Source of the DNA: Medakamo hakoo
Taxonomy: Eukaryota > Chlorophyta > Trebouxiophyceae > Coccomyxaceae
Length of the DNA stretch: 64,000 nt
NCBI GenBank assembly: GCA_026636295.1
Contig: CP089458.1
Coordinates: 62,001-126,000 of the forward strand
Reading direction: 5' to 3'
Position numbers and translations under genes: made by a program
Shown: in pieces, positions 50,418-61,349 of the stretch
How positions within the stretch are numbered: the first letter of the stretch is position 1
Layout: each line of letters starts with the position of its first letter
The notes under the pieces: model-generated
Told to the model about the DNA's origin: nothing
What the model saw: only the letters and a program-made list of their open reading frames with translations
Database searches by the model: none

Positions 50418-52327
50418 ATGGATGACCCGGGAGAATGGCCGGCCGGCATCCCCGAGCCGGCCCTGGCCGCCCTGCGCGCGGCCGACGCGGCACTCGCGTG
50501 CGCGATTTGCGCGGGCTGGTTTGAATCGCCGCTGAGCCTGGGGTGCGGTCACGCATGTGAGTCTTGGGAGGGGAGGATGTGTGGTCTGCGTTCGTGCGGC
50601 CAGGGTTTGCGGTTGGGAGACGTGCGCGGGGCGGGCGCCCCCTCAATTATTTCAATCTCTCGCGTGCGTTTCGCGCCCGTCGCGTTGCCCCCGCTCTCAA
50701 CCTGCGCCCCCTCCACCCCTCAAAACCAGTCTGCTCCGCCTGCGTGCGCGGGTCCCTGGAATTCCAGGCTTCGGCAGGGACGCGCCCAGCGCGGTGTCCG
50801 CACTGCCGCGCGCCCGCCGACGCGGCAGACCTGCGGCGGGCGCCGGCCCTGGCGGCGGCGGTGGGCGCGCACCGGGCGAGCCGGCGAGCGCTCGCCGCCG
50901 CGTTTGCTGCGACCGCGGCCGAGCTCGAGGCGGCGCGCGCCGCGGCGGCCGCGGCGCCTGACCCTCCTCCGCCTGCCAGCACAGCCCGGCGGGGTGGTCC
51001 GCGCCGCGGCCGGGAGCCGCCCGCGTCCGCGGGCCGGCGGCGCGCCCAGCCGCCGCGCCGGGCGGCGGCCAAGGCAGCCGGCAGGGCCGCAAAGCGCGCA
51101 AACAGCGACGACGAAAACGAGGCTGGCGGCGACGGGCCCAGCCCCTCCTCCCCGCTGTCCCCCGGCTGGGAGTCGTCGGACCAGGGGGAAGAGGGCTCGG
51201 ACAGCAGCGGCCGGCAGCCGCGCCAGCGCCGGCGGCGCAGCGCGGGCGCGCCCCCCCAGCCTCACCCTCCACCCCCGCCCCGCCCGCCCGCCGGCACGGT
51301 CGTCTGCCCGGCGTGCGGTGGGCATGTTGGCGAAGGCCTGATCAACGCGCACCTGGATTCGTGTTTGAGTCGGGCGAGCGGCGGCGGCGGCGGCGGCGGC
51401 GGTGGAGGGGTAGGGGAGATGCTCCCTCCCCAGCCTGGCGCGCCGCCGCCGGGCGCGCCCCACCCCCCGCCCGCCGCCGCCTCCCACCGCCGCCACCTCC
51501 CCGTCCCGCCCAAGCTCATCATGTCCATTGTCAAGGATAAGGAACTGCGGGACCGCCTGCGCGGCTTTGGCCTGCCGACGGCGGGCAAGCGGGCGGTGCG
51601 TTTGGGATGTTTTTTTTACCTCTCATTTTTGTTCCGTCCATGTTTCTCTCCAGCCTTCCCTCTCACCCGCCCTGCCCCCCTCACCCTCACCCAGGACTTG
51701 GAGCGCCTGTACCGGGACTTTCGCCTGGCCGTACAAGCGGCCAACGACGGCGGTGGGGCCGGGTCGCTGGCGGAGGTGGCCCGCCGCGTGGTTCGCAGCG
51801 GGGGCGGGGGGCTGCCCGGCGGCGCCGCCCGCCCAGCGCTCGCAGCCGCTGCCGCCGCCGTCGCGGCCGGCGGCAATGGGGCGGCGACCTGGACGGGCCG
51901 TGGCGGTGGCGGGCCTCCACAGGCCGCCTCGTTCGGCGCGCTCATCGAAGGCGCGCGGGCGCGGCAAGCCCAGCGGGCGGCGGCGGCGGCGGCGGCGGCG
52001 GCCAAACGAACGCCGCCACCCCCCGCGCCGGCGGAACGTGCGGCGCCCGTCGCGACGACCGACGATGACGACGACGGTGACGACGGCGCGGCGGTCGCTT
52101 CCCCTCGCCCGTCCGTCTCGCCCTCTCTCAATGACGGCCCCGAAGCCGTGCCGCCCAGCCCGGACGACGCCGGCGGCGGCGGTGAGGGTGGGAGTGGCGA
52201 CGGTGGTTGTGTGGTGGTGCTGTCGGGGGATGGGGAGCCGACGCCCGCCGCAACGACCGCCCATCGCGGTGGTGGCCGCCGGGCGTCCGCTCGCCTGGCC
52301 GCGGCCGGGCGGTCGCCCAGCCTGTGA
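50418..52327 (+). CDS. RAD18: E3 ubiquitin ligase RAD18
   Basis: Exons 50418-50556, 50730-51595 and 51695-52327 join in phase to about 545 residues. The RING is split by intron 1: ACAICAGWFESPLSLGCGHA, then FCSACVRGSLEF and ARCPHCRAPAD. A Ser/Arg-rich linker leads to a UBZ4 zinc finger at about residue 235 (VVCPACGGHVGEGLINAHLD, then SCL). A SAP motif follows across intron 2 (KELRDRLRGFGLPTAGKRA, then DLERLYRDF). RING-UBZ4-SAP in this order is specific to RAD18, which with RAD6 mono-ubiquitylates PCNA for translesion synthesis. The C-terminal 200 residues are low-complexity and acidic. RAD18 is hard to find in flowering plants, so a clear algal copy is informative. Confidence 0.92.
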
Positions 52328-52421
52328 TGCGTGTGCGTGTGCGCGTGCGCGTGTTTTTGTGCGTGTAGATTGCTTCTTATTTTTTGCTGTGTTGGGGCTT
52401 CTTTTTTCAAAAACCATTTTC

Positions 52422-52920
52422 TCATTCGTCCCCGCCGATCCTCTCTATCCGCCGGCGACCCTGCGGTGGTGGAGGCGCCGCCGCCGCCGCGTCCTGGGAC
52501 GGCGCGTCGGCAGGGGGCGGCGCGCCCGGCTGCGTAGGGAGGGGGGTTGGGGAGAGGGGGTGGGAGGGTGGGGTGGGATGGGATCGCGGCGGCGGCGGGC
52601 GCGGCGCGCCCTCAGCACACACAACAGGCCCCCGACGACCCCCTTCAGAGACTCACCACCAGGTTGCCGGCCGCTTTGGACAGGACGAGGGCGGCGGCCG
52701 CGGCGGCGCCCAGCATGGACGCGACTGGGAAGGAGGCATGGATGGGTGGAGGGAGGGAGGGAGGGAGGGATGGGCGGAGGGATGGAGGGATGGTGAGGTG
52801 GCCAGGTTTGAGGGCAGCGAGCGAGAAACACGGTGCGGTGGCCTCCTTTCGGCGCGGCAACTCACCCAGCCCCACGCTCGTCGCGCCCGCCACCCAGGGC
52901 GAGCCGTCAATAGTGGGCAT
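52422..52920 (-). CDS. Predicted 76-residue single-span membrane microprotein
   Basis: Three small exons (52920-52866, 52724-52657, 52529-52422) join in phases 1 and 0 with good GTGAG donors and CAG acceptors. The product starts MPTIDGSPWVAGATSVGLG, has one Ala-rich hydrophobic helix (VASMLGAAAAAALVLSKAAG) and a short Pro/Ala linker, and ends with a basic-acidic tail (QGRRRIERIGGDE). I recognise no family. It fills the convergent/divergent slot between RAD18 (stop 94 bp away) and SWC4 (start 219 bp away), so the slot in the head-to-head pattern supports a real gene. Transcript evidence would be decisive. Confidence 0.5.
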
Positions 52921-53139
52921 CGAGAGGCTGGTTCCAGGGAGTGCGCGCGCCTCCTGCTTTCGAGAAACTCGCGTTTTTTTTCGTTTGTGAGAGAGTGGGG
53001 GCAAAAAGGAAAAGGCGACGGATGCATGCCCACTCATTATCGAAGTTGCGTGTGCGGGGCGCCGCCCTCCCTCCAGCCGCCGCCGCTCCGCTCCGCCCCA
53101 CACCCCCGACAGACAAGTGCGGACCAGGGAGCAGTCGTC

Positions 53140-54742
53140 ATGTCGGACGTCAAGGACATTCTGGGCATCCCGCGCGGGCCCGGCGAGCTCGCACCCGGCG
53201 CGTCACTCCCGCCTGGCTCCGCCGCCGCTGCCGCCGCCGCCGCCGCCCTGGCCGGCATCGACAAAGCCGAAGCCCGGGCGGCGGGCCCACCCCCTGCGTC
53301 TCGCCCGTCCCGCCCCGCCGGCATGTCGCGAGAGGCGTTCGCCCTGCTGGACCACTCCCACCCGATCGCTCCGACCGCGGCCGCTGCGGCGCTGAAAGCG
53401 GCCGGCGTGGCGCGCGGCGCGCCCAAGCACCGCAAGGGCAAGGGCACTGGGAAGAAGAAGGTGTGTGTTGGGTGTGGGCAGTGTGGGAGGGGGAGGGCGG
53501 CTGGCGCGAGTGCCGGCACGCTGTGTGTTGCTCACGTCGGCGGCGTTCTTGTTTTTCCTTCAACTCACCCCACCCACCACCACCACCGCCCCCCCCCCCT
53601 CCCCGCCCGCCCAATAGGTCACCTGGCAGTGGATGCCCTTTGACAACCCGGCCCGGTCGGACGGCCTGCGCCTGGCCCACTGGACCAAGTGCGCCCCGCC
53701 CGACGCCCTGGCGCTCTCCAACGCGGCGGCGGCGGGGCTGCCGCCGCCGCCGCCCCGCCCGGCCGACGGCGGGTCGCCCTACCCCTTTGCCGCCTTCAAC
53801 CTGCGGCCGGCCCCTCCCCGCCCGGACGACGGCGAGTGGGAGGCGCTCGTCCCGCCCGACCCGGGCTGGTCGCGCGCGGAAACGGAAGCCCTGCTGGACT
53901 GCTGGGAAGCGTGCGGAGGGCGGTGGCCGCTGGTCGCAGACCGGTGGGCGTGGCCGCCGCAGACGCCGACGCCCGGGGGGGGGCAGCCGCCGCTCCCTCC
54001 CGCCCGCCCCCGTTCCCTGGAAGACCTGAAAGAACGGTTCTACGCCGTCGCGCGCGCCCTGGTGGTCGGGCGCGAAGGCAGCGAGGCGGGGGCGGCGCAC
54101 CACCCGCTGGCCGCGCCGGGCGCGCGGGGGGGCGGGTCGGCGCCTGGCGGCCCTTACCCCGCATCCGCCGAACGCGAACGGCGGGCCGCGTTGGGCGCCC
54201 TGCTTTCCCGCACCGCCGCGGACGAAGCCGCGGACGTCGCTGCCCTGGACGCCGCGAAAGGCGTGGAAGCCAGCCGGCGGGAAGCGGCCGCGGCGGCGGC
54301 GGCGGCCGCGGCCGCCGCCACGGCCGCCGCGGCTGGCGCGCCCGCGGCCTTTGGCGACGCCCCTCCGCCGGGCCTGCCCTCGCTCTTCGACGCGGCCGTG
54401 CGCCCCGCCCGCCCGCCACCTGGCGTCATGCTGCGGTCCCGGTCGGCCCGGGAAGCGGCGGCGGCCCAGGTGGCGGCCGCCGGCGGCGGGCGGGCGGGCC
54501 AGAGCCTGGCGGGGGCGCTGGGGGAGTTGGGCGTGCCGGGGCTACCGTCCGTCCCCACCCGCGCCGCGCTGGGTTGCTGGCTGGCGCTGCGGGCTGAGAC
54601 GCTGGAAGTGCTGGCCCTGCGGCGCGTGCTGGCTGCGCGGGCGGCGGCGGCGGCGGGCGAACGCGGGAAGGCCGGCGGTGGCGGGAGTGGTGGTGGAGGC
54701 GGCGGCGGCGGCGGGAGGGGTGGGAGTGCGGGCAAGAGGTGA
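53140..54742 (+). CDS. SWC4: SWC4/DMAP1 chromatin-complex subunit
   Basis: Exons 53140-53460 and 53618-54742 join in phase 0 to about 481 residues. It opens MSDVKDILGIPRGPGELAPG, as in DMAP1/SWC4, then RPAGMSREAFALL (matches the family GMxREVYALL block), a lysine-rich patch at the splice, VTWQWMPFDNPARSDGLRLA, HWTK, YPFAAFN, and the SANT-like WSRAETEALLDCWEACGGRW with RSLEDLKERFYAVARAL. SWC4 is shared by SWR1 and NuA4 complexes in H2A.Z deposition and histone acetylation. The C-terminal half has Ala and Gly runs. The acceptor is TAG rather than CAG. Confidence 0.9.
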
Positions 54743-55050
54743 AAAACAAACGAAACGACGACCCCACTGCGCATTCATTGGTGTGAAGGACGATGCGTGG
54801 GCAGGAGCCGGGAAGCGCGGGGCCGGGGTCCGCCCGGGCGGCGCGCCAGCCGGCGGGCGCGGTTGGGGGCGGGGTCGGGAGGCGACGCGGCGCGCCGCGC
54901 CTCGCCTCACCACACACCTGCCCCCCCCCCTCCCCCTGCATTCGTTCGTTCTCGCCCCGTGTGCTGCCGGCCGAACCGCACACCGCCGCGCCTCACACGC
55001 CGCCACCTGCGTGAGCGTGTGATATACACCTCGTCACATACACTACTCTC
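54743..55050 (+). promoter_or_regulatory. SWC4-ProRS intergenic region
   Basis: This 308-bp stretch between two plus-strand genes must hold the SWC4 terminator and the ProRS promoter. Near 55020 a GATATACACC patch lies about 30 bp before the ProRS start. No gene is seen. Confidence 0.45.
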
Positions 55051-56998
55051 ATGGCGGACCAGCAGGCTGCGACGGACGCGGCCGCGGCCGGCGTCGCGGG
55101 CCTGGCCGTCGCCGACTCGCAGGCCGCTCCTTCCACCGCTCCTGCCGCCGCCCCTGCTCCTGGCGCCAAGCCGGCCAAGCCGGCCAAGGCCAAGAAAGAC
55201 AAGCCGGCCCAGGCGCCCAAAGAAGGTAAGGGATGGGGGGTGCATGTGGCGGGCGCGGAGACCAAAAAGGAAACGCGAACGAACCGATCGGGCGTGACCT
55301 CACTCGCGCCCCCCACCCCTTCATTCCATCCATCCGTCGACCAAAAATCAGGCGGCGCTAAGAAAGAGACCAAGCTGGGCGTGTCGGCGAAGAAGGACGA
55401 CGACTTTGCGGCATGGTACCAGGTGCGGGCTGTGTGTGTGTGTGTGTGGTGGTGGGGGGGGGGGGGGAGGGGGCGGAGCCGGGGGCGGCCGAGGGAGGCG
55501 CGGCCACCCCCCGCCTCATTCCCATCCCCCATCCCGCCATCCCCATCCCGCCCGCCATCCCAAAAAAAACGACGCGCAGGAAGTCCTGCTCGCCTCGGAA
55601 ATGATTTCGTACTACGACGTGTCCGGCTGCTACATCCTGCGCCCCTGGGCGTACGCGATCTGGGAAGCCGTCCAGGCCTGGTTCGACGGCAAAATCAAGG
55701 ATAGCGGCGTGCAAAACGCGTACTTCCCGCTCTTCGTCACGGAGGACAAGCTGAACAAGGAGAAGGACCACGTGGAGGGGTTCGCGGCAGAGGTGGCGTG
55801 GGTGACCAAGTCCGGGTCGAGCGAGCTGGAACGGCCGATCGCCATCCGCCCCACGAGCGAGACGGTCATGTACCCGTACTTTGCCGACTGGGTGCGCTCC
55901 CACCGCGACCTGCCCATCCGCCTGAACCAGTGGACGAACGTGGTGCGGTGGGAGTTCAAGCACCCCACCCCCTTCATCCGCACGCGCGAGTTCCTGTGGC
56001 AGGAGGGCCACACCGCGTTCGCGACCCGGGACGAAGCGGAGGCCGAAGTGTACGAAATCCTGGACTTGTACGCGCGCGTCTACACGGAGCTGCTGGCCGT
56101 CCCCGTCATCAAGGGGCGCAAGTCGGACGCCGAGCGCTTTGCGGGCGCGCTGTTCACGACGTCCGTGGAGGGGTACATCCCGTCGGCGGGGCGGGGCGTC
56201 CAGGGCGCGACGTCCCACTGCCTGGGCCAGAACTTTTCCCGCATGTTTGGCATCGAGTTCGAGACGGAGTCCAAGGACAAGGCGCACGCCTGGCAAAACA
56301 GCTGGGGCATCTCCACGCGCGCGCTGGGCGTCATGGTCATGACGCACGGCGACGACAGGGGGCTGGTGCTGCCGCCGGCCGTCGCGGCGACGCAGGTCGT
56401 CGCCATCCCCATCGTCAACTCCAAGATGAGCGGCGACGAGCTGGCGTCCCTGCACGCCGCCGTGTCCGACCTGCTGGGCGGGCTCAAGGCTAGCGGCGTG
56501 CGCGCGACCGCGGACGCCCGGTCCGACAAGACGCCCGGCTGGAAGTACAGCCACTGGGAGGTGAAGGGCGTGCCCCTGCGCCTGGAGGTCGGGCCGCGCG
56601 ACCTGGCGGGGCGGACGGCCGTCCTCGTCCGCCGCGACACGGGGGCCAAGGAGACGGTGGCCTGGGCCGACCTGGCCGGCCGCGTCCCGGCCCTGCTGGC
56701 CACCATCCAGGCCGACATGCTGGCGGCCAAGCAGGCGGACTTTGACGCCTGCCTGGAGACGGCGACGACCTGGGACGGGTTCATGGCCGCGCTGGGCCGG
56801 CGGCACATGGTGCTGGCGCCCTGGGCGGACGAGGAGGCGGTCGAGGAGGACGTGCGCAAGCGGTCGGCGACCGCGGACGCCATGGGCGCCAAGACGCTGT
56901 GCATCCCGCTGGACCAGCCGGACCTGCCGGCGGGGACGGTGTGCTTCGCATCCGGGAAACCCGCCAAAAACTGGGCGCTGTGGGGGCGGTCGTACTGA
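55051..56998 (+). CDS. Prolyl-tRNA synthetase, eukaryotic/archaeal type
   Basis: Exons 55051-55225, 55352-55422 and 55580-56998 join in phase to about 554 residues. An Ala/Lys-rich N-terminal extension (KPAKPAKAKKDKPAQAPK) precedes the class II core: DDDFAAWYQ, then EMISYYDVSGCYILRPWAYA, the motif 2 region TNVVRWEFKHPTPFIRTREF and WQEGHTAFA, QGATSHCLGQNFSRMFGIEF, motif 3 area NSWGISTRALGVMVMTHGDD, then the anticodon-binding domain and a C-terminal zinc-type region ending FASGKPAKNWALWGRSY. It lacks the bacterial editing insert and belongs to the class with a C-terminal extension. It charges tRNA-Pro, most likely in the cytosol. Confidence 0.96.
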
Positions 56999-57111
56999 GC
57001 GCGCGGGGGGATGGGATGGAAAAAGGATGGATGGGTGCGGGGGGGGGTCGTACTCCTGTGGCTTCCCGCTTCCCCGGTTTTTTCTCCTCTCGCTACAAGC
57101 CCTTGCCTCCC

Positions 57112-58723
57112 TCACAGCGCCCCAAACATGGGGTTGTTCAGGGCGGAGTCAAAGTGTCCGGCCGCGTCCAACAGCGCCGCCGCTGAGCCAAAGGGCCCGT
57201 CCGGCGGGAGGACGAGCCACGCCTCCCCCGCTTCTTCGGTCCGCGCCCACCCGGCTTTTTCCAGGCACGCCAGCCCGCCCGGCACGCGCGCCACGCGGGC
57301 GTCGAACGCGGCGTTGGCGCACCGGATGCGCCGAAACTTGGGTTCCCCCGGGTTCAAGCCCGCGTTCTGCGTGTACTTCAAGCACAGGGCCCAGCACTCG
57401 CGCGCGGCGCCGACGCTCGGCCCGCCCTCCGCCTCCGCCGCCCGCTTCATGCCCACCAGGTGCGCCCGCAGGTCCGCCAGCGCCGACACGGGCTTGGCCT
57501 GGCGGGCCAGCCGGGCGGCGTCGGCGGCGGCCGCGGCGGCGGCCGCGCGCGCGGCGGCGCCGTCGGCCGGTGCCAGGCCGCGCTCCGCCCGGTCGCGCTC
57601 CAGCGCCGCGAGCGCGGCGGCGCGCGCCGCGGCCGCCTCTGCCTTCTCGGCCGCGCGCGCGGCCGCGCTGCGGGCCAGGCGCGCCGCCTCCTCCGCCCGG
57701 GCCGCGGCCGCCAGCTCTTTGCCCGCCCAGACGCGGGCAGCCTCGCGCTCGCGCTCGTCCGCCGCCGCTTCCGCCGCGCGCTTGGCTTTCGCTTTGGCAA
57801 GCAGTTCGGCGGCGGCTGTGTGTGTGTGTGTGTGTGTGCGTGTGCGTTTGGGTTTTTGGAGAGGTGGGCGTGGAGTGGGGCCGTGGGGGTGAGGGGGGTG
57901 CTGTCGTCGCCGAGCCTTCCCCTCCGCCCACCCATCCCCCACCCACACACCCCACCCACACACACACGCACACCACCCCTCTCTCATTCATCACCTCTCC
58001 CGCCCTCGCACCTGCCGCCGCTTCCTCCTTGGTCAACGCCTTTTTGGGCTTGGCCCGCGACGGCGGGACCAGCAGCGGGTCGTCCACGTCACCGTCGCCC
58101 GCGTGGTCGGCCAGCCAGGCGGCCGCGGCGCCGACGTCCGACCGGCCGCCTCCGCCGGCGAAGTAGAGCGCGCGCGTCGCGCGGGCGGGCGGGAAGCCCA
58201 TGCCGACCAACGTGTCCAGCGCGGCCGCCTCCACCTCGGCCGGCACCGGCGGGCCTTCGTCCACCGCCGGTTTTTCTTTCGCGGGCGGCAAGCCCGCCGC
58301 TTCCCGGGCTTCAGCCTTGGCCGCCGCCGACGCCTCCTTCATCTGGGCTTCCGAATCGATGGCGGTCGCGCACGCGGCCGTCGCGTCGACAAAGGCCGCG
58401 TGGCCGGTGCGCCTGGTGTGCAGGTCGCGCTCCGTGTCAGACCGGCACGGCTTCCCGCACTCCGTGCACTGCAGGTTTAACACCGCTTCCGTGGACTCTT
58501 CAAAGTTGGCGTGGCCGGTCGCTTCGCCGTGGGCCTGTGTTGTGTGGGCGTGGGAGTGGGGAGGGGGCGTGAGGAGAGAGAGGGGCGGGGGGGCGGGGGG
58601 GGGGGGTGAGTGAGCGCGCGCGCCCGCCGCCGCCGCACGAACCGAACGCGCTCTCACCTGGCACTCGGCCACGCTCTTCAGTTGGACGCCGCACGTCCCG
58701 CACTTCAAGCTGAGGGCGGACAT
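57112..58723 (-). CDS. Zinc-finger, UBA and PUB domain protein
   Basis: Exons 58723-58658, 58534-58012 and 57815-57112 join in phase to about 430 residues. Two C2H2-like fingers come first: [17 protein letters not shown] then [12 protein letters not shown] (split by intron 1), and [20 protein letters not shown] with RTGHAAF. A UBA domain follows near residues 130-180 ([20 protein letters not shown]). A long Ala/Arg/Glu helical region leads to a C-terminal PUB domain ([20 protein letters not shown], then [12 protein letters not shown] and [13 protein letters not shown]). PUB domains bind the p97/CDC48 tail; UBA binds ubiquitin. The protein is probably an adaptor in CDC48-linked degradation. 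Plants have homologues with this order. Intron 2 carries long CA tracts. Divergent from beta-tubulin. Confidence 0.88.
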
Positions 58724-58976
58724 GGCGACAGGCGCGGGAGGAGGGTCGGATGCGGGTGGGCGGCCCGTGAAAGGCGGCAGGAGAGGGAACAACAAAGCAT
58801 TCGGTCACGCGCGCCCACACCACGGAAACAGCGCTCTGTGTTTTTCTTTCGCGCTAAGACTGTCCACCTCCCCTCCCCCTCTCTCCTCTCTCTCCCTTCA
58901 CTCTCACTTTTTTCCGCCGTCCCGCGCGCGCGCGCGCGAACAAACAAAAACCAAACCCCACCCCCCAAAACTAATC

Positions 58977-61088
58977 ATGCGTGAAATCGTGCACATCCAA
59001 GCCGGCCAGTGCGGCAACCAGATCGGCGCCAAGTTCTGGGAGACGATCTGCGACGAGCACGGCCTGGGGCCGACGGGTGTGTTTTTGGAGGAGGGGAGGG
59101 GAGGGGGGAGCGCGCGCGCCGCGCGCGGTCGGTTTTTTTTTTTCGAGCGCCGGCTGCGATGCCTTGCGGTCCTTCCGCGACGCAGGCGCCTGTCCGCATG
59201 AGGCGGTCAGGATTCGGGCTTGGCCTGCACGGGCGGGCGGGCTTCTCTGAGGGGCGGTGGTCGGGCCGCTGAGCGGCCGGGCGGCATTGCGGCCGCGCCG
59301 GCCGCGCCGGTCCTCTGCCCTCCCCCCGCCCGCGTCTTTTTTGTCTAGCCCCTCCTCTCACGCCGCCCTCCCACACCCCCGCCGCCCACGCGCCCTCTCC
59401 CTTCCTCTTCTAGGCACGTACGAGGGCGACTCTGATCTGCAGCTGGAGCGGGTGAACGTCTACTTCAACGAGGCGACGGGCGGTGAGTGTTTGGGTGGAT
59501 GGGGAGGGGCGCGCGGCGTGCCGGCGCCGCGCGCGCCGGCCGGAGAGAAGCCGAAGGGTCCCCCCCCCCCCCCTTCTCTCCATCCACCCTTCCCCACGCA
59601 ACAACCCTCTCTCGCCGCTCCACACCCACCCCCCACCCCCCACCCCACCCCCATCCCTCACCCCGCGCTCTCGCAGGCCGGTACGTCCCCCGCGCCGTCC
59701 TGCTCGACTTGGAGCCCGGCACCATGGACTCCGTCCGGTCCGGGCCCTTTGGCCAAATCTTCCGCCCAGATAACTTCGTCTTTGGCCAGACGGGCGCGGG
59801 CAACAACTGGGCCAAAGGCCACTACACGGAGGGCGCCGAGCTCATCGACTCCGTCCTGGACGTCGTCCGCAAGGAAGCGGAGGCGTGCGACTGCCTGCAA
59901 GGCTTCCAGATCGCGCACTCCCTGGGCGGCGGCACGGGCTCCGGCATGGGCACGCTCCTCGCCGCCAAGGTGCGGGAGGAGTACCCGGACCGCATGCTGC
60001 TCACCTTCTCCGTCGTCCCTTCCCCCAAGGTGTCGGACACGGTCGTGGAACCGTACAACGCCACGCTGTCCGTCCACCAGCTGGTGGAGAACGCGGACGA
60101 GTGCATGATCCTGGACAACGAGGCGCTGTACGACATCTGCTTCCGCACGCTCAAGCTGACGACGCCCACGTTTGGCGACTTGAACCACCTCATCTCCGCC
60201 GTCATGTCGGGCGTGACCTGCTGCCTGCGCTTCCCCGGCCAGCTCAACGCCGACCTGCGCAAGCTGGCCGTCAACCTCGTCCCCTTCCCCCGCCTCCACT
60301 TCTTCATGGTCGGCTTCGCGCCCCTGACCTCGCGCGGCTCGCAGCAGTACCGGTCCCTGTCCGTGCCGGAGCTGACCCAGCAGATGTACGACGCCAAGAA
60401 CATGATGTGCGCGGCGGACCCGCGCCACGGCCGGTACCTGACCGCGTCGGCGCTGTTCCGCGGCCGCATGTCGACCAAGGAGGTGGACGAACAGATGCTG
60501 GCCGTCCAGGCCAAAAACTCGTCCTACTTTGTGGAGTGGATCCCCAACAACGTCAAGTCGTCGGTGCGTGTGTTGGAGGGGGAGGGGCGGTGGGGACGGT
60601 GGGGGGTGGGTGCGCGCGGGGAAGGAACACAAAGGAGGGGGGGCACCGTCCCAGCCCCTGGATGGGTGCCTGGGAGCCGCGGGCACACTCCACCCCCCCA
60701 ACCCCACCCCACCCCACCCCTCTCCACCCCCCACCCCACTCACACATCAACCCAGATCTGCGACATCCCGCCGCGCGGCCTGAAGATGGCCGCCACCTTT
60801 GTCGGCAACTCCACAGCCATCCAGGAAATGTTCAAGCGCGTGTCCGAGCAGTTCACCGCCATGTTCCGGCGCAAGGCCTTCCTGCACTGGTACACGGGCG
60901 AGGGCATGGACGAGCTGGAATTCACGGAGGCGGAGTCCAACATGCACGACCTGGTGAGCGAGTACCAGCAGTACCAGGACGCGGCGGCGGAGGAGGAGGA
61001 GGAGGACGGCCTGGACGACGAGGCGGGCGGGGTGGGCGGCGGCGCGGCGGCGGCCGCGCCCGCGGTCGAGGTGCCCGCGGCCGTGTGA
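58977..61088 (+). CDS. TUBB: Beta-tubulin with atypical C-terminal tail
   Basis: Exons 58977-59076, 59414-59482, 59677-60563 and 60756-61088 join in phase to about 462 residues. It opens with the MREI tetrapeptide used for co-translational autoregulation. Conserved blocks: [60 protein letters not shown], the signature [30 protein letters not shown] and [20 protein letters not shown]. The core is near-canonical. The tail is not: after [20 protein letters not shown] it continues [21 protein letters not shown] instead of ending in a short acidic or EGEY-type tail. Introns 1 and 2 are early, as in other algal beta-tubulins. Confidence 0.97.
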
Positions 61089-61349
61089 GGCGCGCGGGGC
61101 GAGGGGCGAGGGGGGGCTGGTGAGGAGAGGGCGCCAGCGGCCCGCACGCATTGAATAAGAGCGGGGCCCGGTCCTTGAGCATGCCTTGCCTCTCTTCTTT
61201 TTTACGTTCTTTTTGGGTGGGTGGGTGCGTGGGATTGATGGCGTGAACCAAAAACAAACGGGGGAGAGGGGGGAGAGGGATGGTAAAAAAAGACGACGCC
61301 GCGACGGCATTGGCTTCATTCTCCTCATTCCAGTTTCTCTTTCTTTTCA

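Noticed and set aside
57149-58795. A long minus-strand frame reading through both introns of the UBA/PUB gene
   Set aside because: It changes frame relative to the PUB domain and replaces it by Arg/Gly-rich sequence. The spliced model keeps both zinc fingers, UBA and PUB.
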